NCBI GenBank assembly: GCA_965197495.1 | Contig: OZ240210.1 | Span: forward strand, 3,906,001 to 3,970,000 | Length of the DNA: 64,000 nucleotides | Reading direction: 5' to 3' | DNA from: SMYC01 sp965197495 | Lineage (GTDB): Bacteria > Acidobacteriota > Vicinamibacteria > Marinacidobacterales > SMYC01 | Part shown: positions 8,072 through 16,011 of the stretch, piece after piece | How the letters are laid out: each line of letters starts with the position of its first letter | Position numbering within the stretch: position 1 is the stretch's first letter | The notes under the pieces: generated by a model | The model's input: the letters and a program-made list of their open reading frames with translations, nothing else | Database searches by the model: none | Told to the model about the DNA's origin: nothing | Position numbers and translations under genes: made by a program

Positions 8072-9214
8072 ATGACGTCACGGAGGAACCCGACGCGAAG
8101 CGTCGCCATAGGAAGTGTCACGATCGGCAACGGATCGCCGGTGGTCGTACAAAGCATGTGCGCGACCAAGACCCAAGATGTCGACGCCACGGTGGAGCAG
8201 GCGGAGCAACTCCGCCGGGCTGGCGCTGGCGTGGTTCGTATCGCCGTCGACAGCGCCAAGGATGCCGAGGCCGTCGCCGCCATCCGCGAGGGCACGACCG
8301 CGAACCTCTCCATCGATCTTCAGGAAAGCTACCGCCTCGCCGAGAAGGTGGCGCCGCACGTGGACAAGATCCGCTACAACCCGGGCCATCTCTACCATCA
8401 CGAGCGGGAAAAGCCCGCGCGCGACAAAGTGGCCTATCTCGTGGACGTCGCAGGGGCTTCTGACTGCGCGATGCGGGTTGGCGTCAATAGTGGCTCGATC
8501 GACCCGGCGCGCGCCGATGAGTTTAGCGAAGACTCGGTGGGCGCGATGGTGGCTTCGGCGCTCGAGCACGCTGAAATGCTCGATGCGCTTGGCTTCACGC
8601 GCTACTGCGTCTCCCTCAAGGATTCCGACCCGGCCAAGGTCATCGAAGGCAATGAGCGCTTTGCGGCCGAGCGTCCGGACGTACCGCTTCATCTTGGGGT
8701 CACCGAAGCCGGTCTACCGCCGGACGGCATCATCAAAACTCGTATCGCTTTCGAGCAGCTCTTGACGCAAGGCATCGGCGACACGATCCGCGTCTCGCTC
8801 ACGCTGCCGAACGCGACGAAACACGAAGAGGTTGAGGTGGGGCATCAGATCCTCGACGACATCGCTTCCGGCCGGTTTCGCTCGGTGCCCAAGACGTTGA
8901 GCAACGAGCTCAACATTATTTCTTGCCCGTCCTGCTCGCGGGTCGAGAACGAACAATTCGTCGAGCTTGCGCAAAAAGTGCAGGAGATGACGCGCTATGC
9001 AAAGGACCACGCGATCACGATCGCGGTGATGGGCTGCCGGGTGAACGGGCCGGGCGAGACCGACGACGCCGATCTAGGCCTTTGGTGCGCCCCGCAATAT
9101 GTGAACTTGAAAAAAGGAGAGAAGGGTCTCGGCGCGTTCTCCTATGACGAGATTCTACCCCGGCTCAAAGAGGAGCTCGACCGCCTCATCGAAGAGAAAA
9201 CAGCGGCCTGCTAG
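8072..9214 (+). CDS. ispG: 4-hydroxy-3-methylbut-2-en-1-yl diphosphate synthase
   Basis: A 380-aa IspG/GcpE enzyme of the MEP isoprenoid pathway, converting MEcPP to HMBPP with a [4Fe-4S] cluster. Key features: an N-terminal TIM-barrel start (GSVTIGNGSPVVVQSMCATKT), a KIRYNPGH block, and the C-terminal Fe-S domain with CPSCSR (two cluster cysteines) and MGCRVNGPGE (third cysteine and the cluster-ligating Glu). This is the short bacterial form without the plant/chlamydial insert. The stop overlaps the convergent bTHX gene by four bases. Confidence 0.96.
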   Translation: MTSRRNPTRSVAIGSVTIGNGSPVVVQSMCATKTQDVDATVEQAEQLRRAGAGVVRIAVDSAKDAEAVAAIREGTTANLSIDLQESYRLAEKVAPHVDKIRYNPGHLYHHEREKPARDKVAYLVDVAGASDCAMRVGVNSGSIDPARADEFSEDSVGAMVASALEHAEMLDALGFTRYCVSLKDSDPAKVIEGNERFAAERPDVPLHLGVTEAGLPPDGIIKTRIAFEQLLTQGIGDTIRVSLTLPNATKHEEVEVGHQILDDIASGRFRSVPKTLSNELNIISCPSCSRVENEQFVELAQKVQEMTRYAKDHAITIAVMGCRVNGPGETDDADLGLWCAPQYVNLKKGEKGLGAFSYDEILPRLKEELDRLIEEKTAAC

Positions 9215-9342
9215 TCTTCTTTTTTATCGATGATAGTCGCGGCGGGGGCCTTTTTCTTCTTCGCCTTCGGCTTGGGACGGGTCTTGCCGTTGCTGCTTTG
9301 GAAGATCTTGCCCTTTTTGGTTCTTCGATCGCCTTTACCCAT
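9211..9342 (-). CDS. 30S ribosomal protein bTHX (43 aa)
   Basis: A 43-codon gene read from ATG 9342 to TAG 9211. It begins MGKGDRRTKKGKIFQSS and continues NGKTRPKPKAKKKKAP, matching the bTHX (Thx) family: a short, very basic peptide with a MGKGDRRT-G-K-GK-RP pattern that sits in the head of the 30S subunit. The C-terminal ATIIDKKED tail is longer than in the Thermus protein. The gene is convergent with ispG and shares four bases with its stop. It is easily missed because of its size. Confidence 0.88.
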   Translation of the reverse strand: MGKGDRRTKKGKIFQSSNGKTRPKPKAKKKKAPAATIIDKKED

Positions 9343-9397
9343 AGAGGCGTTATTTTAGCGCTTTCGGCGGGCGAAAGCGAAGGGATACAATGGGGGC

Positions 9398-10159
9398 ATG
9401 CGCATTGATCTGAACTGCGATATGGGGGAGAGCTTCGGCATCTACCGCCTCGGCGCCGATGACGACGCGATGCTCGAGCTCGTGACCTCGGCCAATGTGG
9501 CCTGCGGCTTTCACGCGGGAGATCCGAGCATCATCGATCGCACCGTGGGCCTTGCCGCGAAACACGGAGTCGCCGTGGGCGCTCATCCAAGCCACCACGA
9601 CCTCCGAGGCTTCGGGCGGCGGAACGTGGCGGCGAGCCCGGACGATGTGGAATCCGACATCGTCTATCAAGTGGGGGCCGTTTTGGCTTTCGCGAACGCG
9701 CACGGCGTGCCGCTCGTCCACGTCAAGCCGCACGGCGCGCTCTATAACCAAGCCGTCTCCGACGAAGAGCTCTCCGGTGCTATCGCGCGCGGCGTGGCGC
9801 GCGTAAGCCGTGACCTCATCTTCGTCGGCCTCGCGGCGTCAGCGGTGATGCGCGCGGCGGCCGAGTCCAATGGGCTCCGCTATGCCGGCGAAGCTTTTGC
9901 GGACCGCGTCTACAACCCGGACGGGACGCTGCAATCGCGGAAGATCGAAGGCTCCGTCATCACCGATCCCGAACAAGCCGCCGCTCAAGCTGTGTCGATT
10001 GCAGTGGAAAAGCAAGTCACCGCGCATGACGGCACGGTGGTGCCGCTCGACGGGGAGACGCTTTGCCTACACGGCGACAACCCCGCCGCGCTCGATAATG
10101 CGAGGTTCGTGCGGCGCGCTCTGGAGAAGAGCGGCGTCGACGTCCGCCCCGTCGGGTGA
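9398..10159 (+). CDS. pxpA: 5-oxoprolinase subunit A (LamB/YcsF family)
   Basis: A 253-aa LamB/YcsF protein, subunit of the ATP-dependent 5-oxoprolinase PxpABC that opens L-pyroglutamate to glutamate. Family motifs: DLNCDMGESFG at residues 3-13, NVACGFHAGDP at 33-43, GAHPSHHDLRGFGRR, HVKPHGALYN, and the C-terminal LCLHGDNPAALDNARFVRRAL. It is followed after 18 bp by the fused subunit B/C gene in the same orientation, so the two form an operon that rebuilds the whole complex. Confidence 0.93.
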   Translation: MRIDLNCDMGESFGIYRLGADDDAMLELVTSANVACGFHAGDPSIIDRTVGLAAKHGVAVGAHPSHHDLRGFGRRNVAASPDDVESDIVYQVGAVLAFANAHGVPLVHVKPHGALYNQAVSDEELSGAIARGVARVSRDLIFVGLAASAVMRAAAESNGLRYAGEAFADRVYNPDGTLQSRKIEGSVITDPEQAAAQAVSIAVEKQVTAHDGTVVPLDGETLCLHGDNPAALDNARFVRRALEKSGVDVRPVG

Positions 10160-10177
10160 CGTTGCGCCTCTCCCTAG

Positions 10178-11785
10178 ATGGGTGAGGGCATGAGCGAGCT
10201 TCGCTTCCTTCGAGCCGGGGACGCTGCTGTCGCGATCGAGCTCGGAAATAAAATCGACCCCGACTTGAACGAAGACGTTTGCGCGCTCGACCAAGCGATT
10301 CTCCACGCGCCTTTTGACGGCTACATCGAAGCCATACCGACCTACCGCTCGCTGCTCGTATTCTACGAGCCGGCGAAAGCGAGCTTTGAAAGTATAAGGG
10401 CGCACGTCCAAGCCCTTTTCAAGAAACTCGACGCGTCCACAACGTGCCCGCCGGCGCGTTCACACGAGGTTCCCACTGTTTACGATGGAGCGGATCTCGA
10501 TGACGTCGCGCGCCTTGCCGGCGTCACGAAGAAGAACGTGATCCGGCTTCACAGTGGTAAGGAGTACCGCGTCTACGTCGTCGGCTTTACCCCTGGCTTC
10601 GTCTACATGGGAATGACGGACGAGAAGCTCGCGCTCGGACGCCGCAGCTCGCCGCGCACGCGCGTTCCGGCGGGCGCGGTGGCGATCGCGATGGGACAAA
10701 CGGGAATCTATCCCCAATCGACGCCAGGCGGATGGCATCTTCTCGGCCGCGCGGAGCACCGCTCGATGTTCGACATCGCTGCCGATCCTCCGAGCCGCTT
10801 TCTTCCGGGCGACCGCGTTCGCTTCGTGCCTGTGAAAAGGCTTCCGTCCTACGAACCCGCATCGGCTCCGAATCCGCAAGTTCCAAGGTCGAGCCCGAGT
10901 CTGACGGTTGAAGATGGTGGCCTCTTCACGACGGTGCAGGACCTCGGCCGCGTCGGCTACCAGCGCTACGGTGTCCCGGTGGCGGGCGCGGTCGACGCTC
11001 CGGCGCTTCGCGCGGCGAACGGGCTAGTCGGAAACGAGCCTGGGGCGGCCGCGCTCGAATGTACGGTGAGCGGGCCGAGGCTCCGCTGCCTCAGGACGAC
11101 AATCGCTTCGGTGACGGGCGCCGACTTGGGTGCGGTCGTCGAGCGCCGCGACTTAGGTCGCTGGCGCGTGCCGCCTAGGAGCTCGTTTCGGCTCCGTCCA
11201 GGCAACGTCTTGACGTTCGAAGGCCGGCGCTCCGGTGCACGCGCCTACGTTGCGTTCGCGGGCGGCATCGACGTTCCGCTCGTTCTCGGCTCGCGCTCCA
11301 CTTACGCGATCGCCGAGATGGGCGGCTTTGAAGGCCGCGCGCTCCAAGCGGGCGATGGCCTAGCGGTGCGCGAAGCGAAAGAGATCGCCGTTGGCCGTGT
11401 CTCGTCCGTGAAGGGGCTTCCCGAGACGAGCGAGGGCGATGTCACGCTCCGCATCGTCTGGGGTCCGCAAGACGACTATTTCACCGACGAAGGACGCGCG
11501 ACGCTCGTGACATCGGTGTACTCGGTTGGGCCGGCCTCGGACCGCATGGGCTATCGTCTGGAAGGGCCGACGCTCGAGCACGAAGACGCGCAAGAGATCA
11601 TCTCCGACGGGATGATGCTCGGCGCCGTCCAAGTGCCCCCGAACGGCCTTCCCATCGTGATGCTGGCCGACCGCGCTACGACGGGCGGCTATCCGAAGAT
11701 CGCGACGGTGGTCGGCGAGGACGTCGCGAAGCTCGGCCAGCTTCTACCGGGCGAGCGCGTCCGTTTCCGGGCTGTCGAGCTTTAA
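10178..11785 (+). CDS. 5-oxoprolinase subunits B and C fused (PxpB-PxpC)
   Basis: A 535-aa single chain. Residues ~1-225 are the KipI/PxpB (allophanate hydrolase subunit 1) domain: FLRAGDAAVAIELG, VGFTPGFVYMG, GRRSSPRTRVPAGAVAIA, QTGIYPQSTPGGWHLLGR. Residues ~240-535 are the KipA/PxpC (biotin-dependent carboxyltransferase-like) domain: GLFTTVQDLGRVGYQRYGVPVAGAVD, SRSTY, SDRMGYRLEGP and a C-terminal LADRATTGGYPKIATV. The two subunits are separate genes in E. coli and B. subtilis. With pxpA just upstream it completes 5-oxoprolinase. ATG 10190 (MSELRFL) is an equally possible start. Confidence 0.92.
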   Translation: MGEGMSELRFLRAGDAAVAIELGNKIDPDLNEDVCALDQAILHAPFDGYIEAIPTYRSLLVFYEPAKASFESIRAHVQALFKKLDASTTCPPARSHEVPTVYDGADLDDVARLAGVTKKNVIRLHSGKEYRVYVVGFTPGFVYMGMTDEKLALGRRSSPRTRVPAGAVAIAMGQTGIYPQSTPGGWHLLGRAEHRSMFDIAADPPSRFLPGDRVRFVPVKRLPSYEPASAPNPQVPRSSPSLTVEDGGLFTTVQDLGRVGYQRYGVPVAGAVDAPALRAANGLVGNEPGAAALECTVSGPRLRCLRTTIASVTGADLGAVVERRDLGRWRVPPRSSFRLRPGNVLTFEGRRSGARAYVAFAGGIDVPLVLGSRSTYAIAEMGGFEGRALQAGDGLAVREAKEIAVGRVSSVKGLPETSEGDVTLRIVWGPQDDYFTDEGRATLVTSVYSVGPASDRMGYRLEGPTLEHEDAQEIISDGMMLGAVQVPPNGLPIVMLADRATTGGYPKIATVVGEDVAKLGQLLPGERVRFRAVEL

Positions 11786-11852
11786 CGCGCTCGAGCTCGT
11801 CGTTCACTCATTGGTATGATGCACGCCGGATCCAGCAAGGAACGGGGGCAGA

Positions 11853-12437
11853 ATGAAAGCGTTCGCAACGGTGTTTCTTCTTTTTCTCGTACACGCCCAA
11901 GTGGGGGGCGCGGCGGCCAAGCTCGACGTGGCCTATGCGTCCGTCGAACGGATCCTCGCGACGCGGTTTTTGACCGAAGGTGGCCGGCGCTATCTCCAGG
12001 GAGGTCCGGAGGACACATGCGCTTATGCGTTCATCCAGGAGCCCAGGGTCAGCGCAGTCGGCGAGCGGCTCCAGATACGGTTTCTTTTCGCGGCACGTGC
12101 GGGTAAAGAAGTGGTGGGCAAGTGCGTCGGGCCCGGAGACCATTTCGACATCGTTGTGAGCGGCGTTCCGAGCTATGCGAACGGAGAGCTCTTTCTCGAC
12201 GAGCTGAGATTAGAAGCCGAGCACAAGCTCTTCGACATCTTCTCGAAGCTCATCGAGCGCCAGCTCAATCCGCATATGAAGATCCGGGCGAAGCCTTACT
12301 TCGAGAGCTACATCGGCGAGTTCACGGCGCTCGGGGCGGGGCGCGTGAGCCTCGAAACGTTGAGTGTCCAGAGTATCGAGCTCGGCACGAACTCCGCCGT
12401 GCTCGAGGCGGACTTTCTCATCAACGTTCAGCCTTGA
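11853..12437 (+). CDS. Exported protein of unknown function
   Basis: A 194-aa protein with an N-terminal signal peptide (MKAFATVFLLFLVHAQVGGAAA, cleavage likely after about residue 21). The mature part looks beta-rich and has two cysteines (in DTCAYAF and GKCVGPGD) that may form a disulfide. A central SYANGELFLDELRLEAEHKLFDIFSKLIERQL stretch is followed by a strand ending VLEADFLINVQP, somewhat like a lipid-binding or LEA/DUF4403-like fold, but I cannot assign it. ATG 11853 is preceded by GGGGGCAG. It probably acts in the periplasm. Confidence 0.75.
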   Translation: MKAFATVFLLFLVHAQVGGAAAKLDVAYASVERILATRFLTEGGRRYLQGGPEDTCAYAFIQEPRVSAVGERLQIRFLFAARAGKEVVGKCVGPGDHFDIVVSGVPSYANGELFLDELRLEAEHKLFDIFSKLIERQLNPHMKIRAKPYFESYIGEFTALGAGRVSLETLSVQSIELGTNSAVLEADFLINVQP

Positions 12438-12454
12438 GGAGAAAGAAAGAGATC

Positions 12455-13219
12455 CTAGGAGCCGAGCAACACCATGGGACCGGTTGGCTGTGCTACGCCG
12501 CCGGCGGGCTCCACGGTGATGGCGACCGTCACGGTGCCTTCGAAGCCCGGAAGCGGCTCACCGTCCAGCCGAGCGCTTCCGTCCGCTTGGACATCGAAGA
12601 TGCCCGCGCTCACGGGCGTACCATCGACGATGAGCCAGATCTGATACGTCTGTCCCGCTGGGAGCGGGTCGAGGTTCTCGACATAGAGGAACAAACGTCC
12701 ATTCTGTGAATCGAGAAAGGCGCTCGCACGCGCGCCTGGCGCCGCGGGCTGAGCATCGAGAGACACCGCTCGATTTCGAGGTGAGCTCAAAGCATCGAAG
12801 ATTTCGGTGACACCGGCCAGCTCTTCTTCGAGGCGGAGGCGGTTCGACGTCTCGTTATCGAGCTCGCGCGCGAGCGAACGCGTCTGAATCCAGAGCCCGG
12901 TCGCCACAACGAGGCTCGCGGCAGTTGCGAGAGCCGCCCAGTAGACGTAGGTATTTGCTTTTGGCACGGAAGGATTCGCAGAGATATCCGCGTCGCTCTG
13001 CACCTTGGAAAAGAGGCGCTCGCGGACCCGCGCCGGCGGATCGACAGGGTCGACGGATAGAGCGAGCTCGTCGGAAACGCCACGCGCTTCCCGAAGAGAC
13101 TCCTGGCACGCCGCGCATCCCGCCGCCAAGTGAGCTTCGAAGCTCTCCCGATCGGGCGTGTCCAGAGCGCCGAGCGCGTAGAGCGCCGCGAACTCCTGGT
13201 ATTCGTCGTGTCCCATCAT
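12455..13219 (-). CDS. RskA-type anti-sigma factor
   Basis: A 254-aa membrane-bound anti-sigma factor. The N-terminal domain (about 1-75) has the ALYALGALDTPDRESFEAHL pattern and H30, C35 and C38, a loose zinc-binding H-x4-C-x2-C. A single transmembrane helix follows (about residues 90-109, VYWAALATAASLVVATGLWI), then a short coiled segment, then the C-terminal RskA periplasmic domain ending with PLPAGQTYQIWLIVDGTPVSAGIF and a VTVAITVEPAGG strand. Its start overlaps the stop of the sigma-factor gene by four bases, the standard translationally coupled pair. The partner sigma gene is frameshifted, which leaves its present role unclear. Confidence 0.9.
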   Translation of the reverse strand: MMGHDEYQEFAALYALGALDTPDRESFEAHLAAGCAACQESLREARGVSDELALSVDPVDPPARVRERLFSKVQSDADISANPSVPKANTYVYWAALATAASLVVATGLWIQTRSLARELDNETSNRLRLEEELAGVTEIFDALSSPRNRAVSLDAQPAAPGARASAFLDSQNGRLFLYVENLDPLPAGQTYQIWLIVDGTPVSAGIFDVQADGSARLDGEPLPGFEGTVTVAITVEPAGGVAQPTGPMVLLGS

Positions 13220-13796
13220 CCGAGCTCTCCCGAAGAGGCGAGGCTCAGCTTCAGTTTATCGATGCCCATCTTGATCCGGCTCTTCACCGTTCCCAAAGGC
13301 TCGTTCAGGCGTGCGGCCACCTCGCGATGCGTCATCCCTTGGAAGAAACAAAGCTCGACGGCCTGCTGTTGCGTCGGCGGGAGCTCCTCGAGCGCGCGTC
13401 GGACGCGCTGTCGCCGTTCGGCAAAATAGGCGTTGTCCTCGGGGCTATCGCCAGGCGGCACGGCTTTGTCGACCGAAAGGACCCCGTCTCAGGCCGGCGG
13501 CTCGCCGATCGAATCCGGTCGAGCGCGTGGTTCCGGGTCACGGCGAAGAGCCATGTGCTGAAGCGGCCCCGGTCGGGGTCGTATGAGAGCTTTTTCTTCC
13601 AAAGTTGCCAAAACACGTCTTGGGTAATCTCCTCGGCCTCCTCGCTGCTGCTGACGATCCGAAGCGCGATCGCGTGGACGTAGCCGGCGTAGCGGTCGTA
13701 GAGCGCTTCGAGAGACGAGGTGTCGCCGTCCCGCACTTCGGACAGCAGCTCCCCGTCTGATGCGGTTGACGTCGCCGATGTGGCTAGCTCACTCAA
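13216..13796 (-). pseudogene. ECF sigma factor, frameshifted between regions 2 and 4
   Basis: Minus-strand frame one (from ATG 13796) encodes sigma region 2: ALYDRYAGYVHAIALRI, EEAEEITQDVFWQLWKK, FSTWLFAVTRNHALDRIR. A second frame then encodes region 4: ALEELPPTQQQAVELCFFQG, MTHREVAARLNEPLGTVKSRIKMGIDKL. Continuity would need one extra base in the GGGG run near 13486, giving ...PETG-VLSVDKAVPPGDSPED. It resembles SigK/RpoE-type ECF factors paired with RskA anti-sigmas. The shift is either a real loss-of-function mutation or a homopolymer sequencing error; the intact coupled partner favours a recent or artefactual event. Confidence 0.85.
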
Positions 13797-13859
13797 GCAC
13801 GTGCCCTTTCTAATCCTTGATACGCCGCGAACGCTTTCTTGGATGGCTATTATGACCGC

Positions 13860-14093
13860 TTACGGTTGAGGCACGAGAAGCTCCGGGATCCCCTCCGCCG
13901 CGCGCGTGTCGTTGAGCGTGGCGACGGACTCCAAATAAGCGCGCACTTCGTCTTCTCGATGTCCATACGCCTCGGTGAGCTCGTCGAAATAGACTCGTTG
14001 CGCGGGGGTGGGCGCGGCATTCACGCTGTTCGTGCTGCTGAAGATGGCGGCGAGGAGGAGGAGAAGAAGCATCCAGTTCAGCATCCAGTTCAC
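13860..14093 (-). CDS. Small exported hypothetical protein
   Basis: A 77-aa open frame with a hydrophobic N-terminus (MLLLLLLAAIFSSTNSVNAAP) typical of a signal peptide, then a short helical polar part (RVYFDELTEAYGHREDEVRAYLESVATL). The start region repeats NWML twice, so ATG 14081 is an alternative start. It is wedged seven bases after the arsC stop and on the same strand, which makes co-transcription likely. No family is recognised. It may also be a chance frame. Confidence 0.45.
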   Translation of the reverse strand: MNWMLNWMLLLLLLAAIFSSTNSVNAAPTPAQRVYFDELTEAYGHREDEVRAYLESVATLNDTRAAEGIPELLVPQP

Positions 14094-14099
14094 CTGGGT

Positions 14100-14519
14100 C
14101 TATCTTTCGAAGAATGCGACGAGCTTGGCGCGGATTTGATCGCGAACCCGGCGGAACGATTCGAGGATCTCTTCTTTCGAGCCGACGGCGCCCGCGGGGT
14201 CGGGGTAAGGCCAATGGAGCTTTTCGACCGCGCCCGGGAAAACCGGGCAGACCTCTTCGGCGCAGAGCGTGATGACGGTCGCGACCTCTTCTTTGGGGAT
14301 GTCGTCCACCGATTTGGAGTGATGCGCCGAGAGGTCGATCCCGATCTCGCTCATGACCTCGATCGCGTAGGGGCTCACTTGGGCAGGGGTCGAGCCGGCG
14401 CTCAGAATCGCGACCCCTTTCGGCGCGAGAGAACGGGCTAGCCCTTCGGCCATTTGGCTCCGCGCCGAGTTGGCGACGCAGAGAAACAGAATGGCTGTCG
14501 GCGTGGACGTGTCAGTCAC
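14100..14519 (-). CDS. Arsenate reductase / low-molecular-weight phosphatase family protein
   Basis: A 139-aa protein of the thioredoxin-coupled ArsC / LMW protein-tyrosine-phosphatase fold. The P-loop is in LFLCVANSARSQMAEG (CX5R, Cys near residue 13). Further cysteines lie in ITLCAEEVCPVFPG, in the position of the ArsC resolving cysteines, and WPYPDPA carries the general-acid Asp. I chose GTG 14519 because translation further upstream loses all similarity. It could reduce arsenate to arsenite. No arsenic transporter or regulator is nearby, so a phosphatase or general redox role is possible. It is divergent from the selenoprotein gene. Confidence 0.87.
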   Translation of the reverse strand: MTDTSTPTAILFLCVANSARSQMAEGLARSLAPKGVAILSAGSTPAQVSPYAIEVMSEIGIDLSAHHSKSVDDIPKEEVATVITLCAEEVCPVFPGAVEKLHWPYPDPAGAVGSKEEILESFRRVRDQIRAKLVAFFER

Positions 14520-14598
14520 GCGTGTAATGTACCCGTTTCCCGCCGACAATCGAAGCTTTCCGTGGTCGTGGTAGATTGAGTGTTGAGAGGTATTCGAT

Positions 14599-15906
14599 AT
14601 GTCGGCTTTCGCTTTTGCTTTGCTGCTCGCGGCCGCAGCGTCGCCGTTCACCGTCGGCGAGCCGGCGCCCGCGCTGACGCTTCCATCGAGTGAGGACGGA
14701 GCCCCGCTCTCACTGAAGGACTTCCGTGGCGAGAAGGTGATGCTCCACGTGTGGGCCTCGTGGTGAGCGGGCTGCCGCAAGCACGTGCCCGGGTGGCACG
14801 CGAAAACGAAGACGCTCCAAAGCGAGGGCAAGCTCCAGATCGTCGGTATCATCGAAGAGCAGCATCCCGACCGGACCCGCCTGTTCATGCAGTGGAAAGA
14901 AATGGGCTGGCCGCTTCTCATCGATTCGCTGAATCTACTCGACGTCTCGGCGGTGCCGCTCACCTATCTCATCGACGAAGCGGGCATCGTCCGCTACGAG
15001 CGGCCTAGCGACGAGGATCTCGAGGTCTTTCTCGAGACGGATTATTCGGACGCGCCCGGCCAGGGCCGGACGCTCGATGTTGCCGAGGATTCGCCGGAGC
15101 AGGCGCTTTTATGGGGCGGCGACGTGAGCGCCGCGATTTCCAGGCTCCATCGCCGCGTCGCTGCGGCGCCCGAGGATGCGCGGGCGCACTTTCGTCTCGG
15201 CGTCGCCTATCGCAAGCGCTACGACTCCGAAGCGCGGAAGCCCGAGGATTTTGCGAAGGCGGTCGAGTACTGGGTGCGGGCTCTCGAGCTCGACCCGAAC
15301 CAGTACATCTTTCGCCGACGTATCCAGCAATACGGACCCCGGCTAGACAAGCCCTATCCTTTTTATGATTGGGTCCCCGAAGCGCGTGTCGCGATCGAAG
15401 CGCGCGGAGAGACGGCGGTCGCGCTCGCGGTCGAGCCGAGGGGCGCCGAGTTTGCCGAGCCCGTGAAGGCGTCCATCAGCTCGGGAAGCGAGACCGAGCC
15501 GCCCGATCCCGAAGGCCGCATCTTCCGTGACGAAGCGCCGCTCATCGGCGTCGAGACGGTGACGGTCCCCTCGAAGGTCGCTCCCGGGGATAGCGCCAGG
15601 GTCCACGTCGTCTTTCGGCCCGACCTCTCGAAAAAAGCCCATTGGAACAACGAAGTCGACGACACCGTCTTCTGGGTGGACGTTCCCGACGGATGGCAAG
15701 TGGATGCCCGGCGCCACACCGTCGCCATCCCGCCCGAGCCCGTGAGTCAAGAGACGAGACACGTCGAGTTCGAGCTACAAACACCCTCGGACTTCACCGG
15801 AAGCGCGACGATTCCTGCTTACGCCCTCTATTACGTTTGTGAGGATGTCAACGGGACGTGTCTTTTTCGGCGCCACGATGTCGAGGTCGTCGTGGAGGCA
15901 CGATAA
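14599..15906 (+). CDS. Thioredoxin-like (TlpA/redoxin-type) probable selenoprotein with TPR and C-terminal domains
   Basis: Read from ATG 14599 (GAGAGG upstream) through an in-frame TGA at 14764-14766, this is a 435-aa protein. It has a signal peptide (SAFAFALLLAAAAS), a redoxin domain (FTVGEPAPALTLPSSEDG, LSLKDFRGEKVMLHVWASW), then UGA, then AGCRKHVPGW and LNLLDVSAVPLTYLIDEAGIVRY. The UGA falls at the first cysteine of the expected CxxC (W-U-A-G-C), and coding is uninterrupted on both sides. A hairpin lies 17 nt after the UGA. Residues ~165-245 are TPR-like and ~270-435 a beta-rich domain with C-terminal cysteines. It is probably a periplasmic thiol oxidoreductase. A Cys-to-stop mutation is the alternative. 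Confidence 0.8.
14764..14800 (+). promoter_or_regulatory. Candidate bacterial SECIS element
   Basis: The TGA codon (14764-14766) is followed by a perfect 6-bp stem, CGTGCC (14784-14789) with GGCACG (14795-14800), closing a five-base loop CGGGT. A short stem about 15-20 nt after the UGA with a small loop containing GGU is the layout recognised by SelB in formate dehydrogenase mRNAs. The hairpin is seen directly; its function is inferred. Confidence 0.7.
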
Positions 15907-16011
15907 CGAACGACCCCTGGCTTTGCTCGCGCTCTTTTTTTGGAACAGGGGATGTTAACCTGCGTCGGGGGCCTGGCGCGGCGATGTCGCCCGGGCTTTC
16001 TCTCCCGAGTC

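Noticed and set aside
14785..15906. Redoxin gene starting at GTG 14785
   Set aside because: It would remove the signal peptide and the active-site motif. The frame upstream of the TGA is plainly the same domain with its own ribosome-binding site.
15940..16011. Upstream start at 15940 for the DUF2723 gene
   Set aside because: The extra residues (MEQGMLTCVGGLARRC) do not resemble the family start. ATG 16012 directly precedes the first membrane segment.
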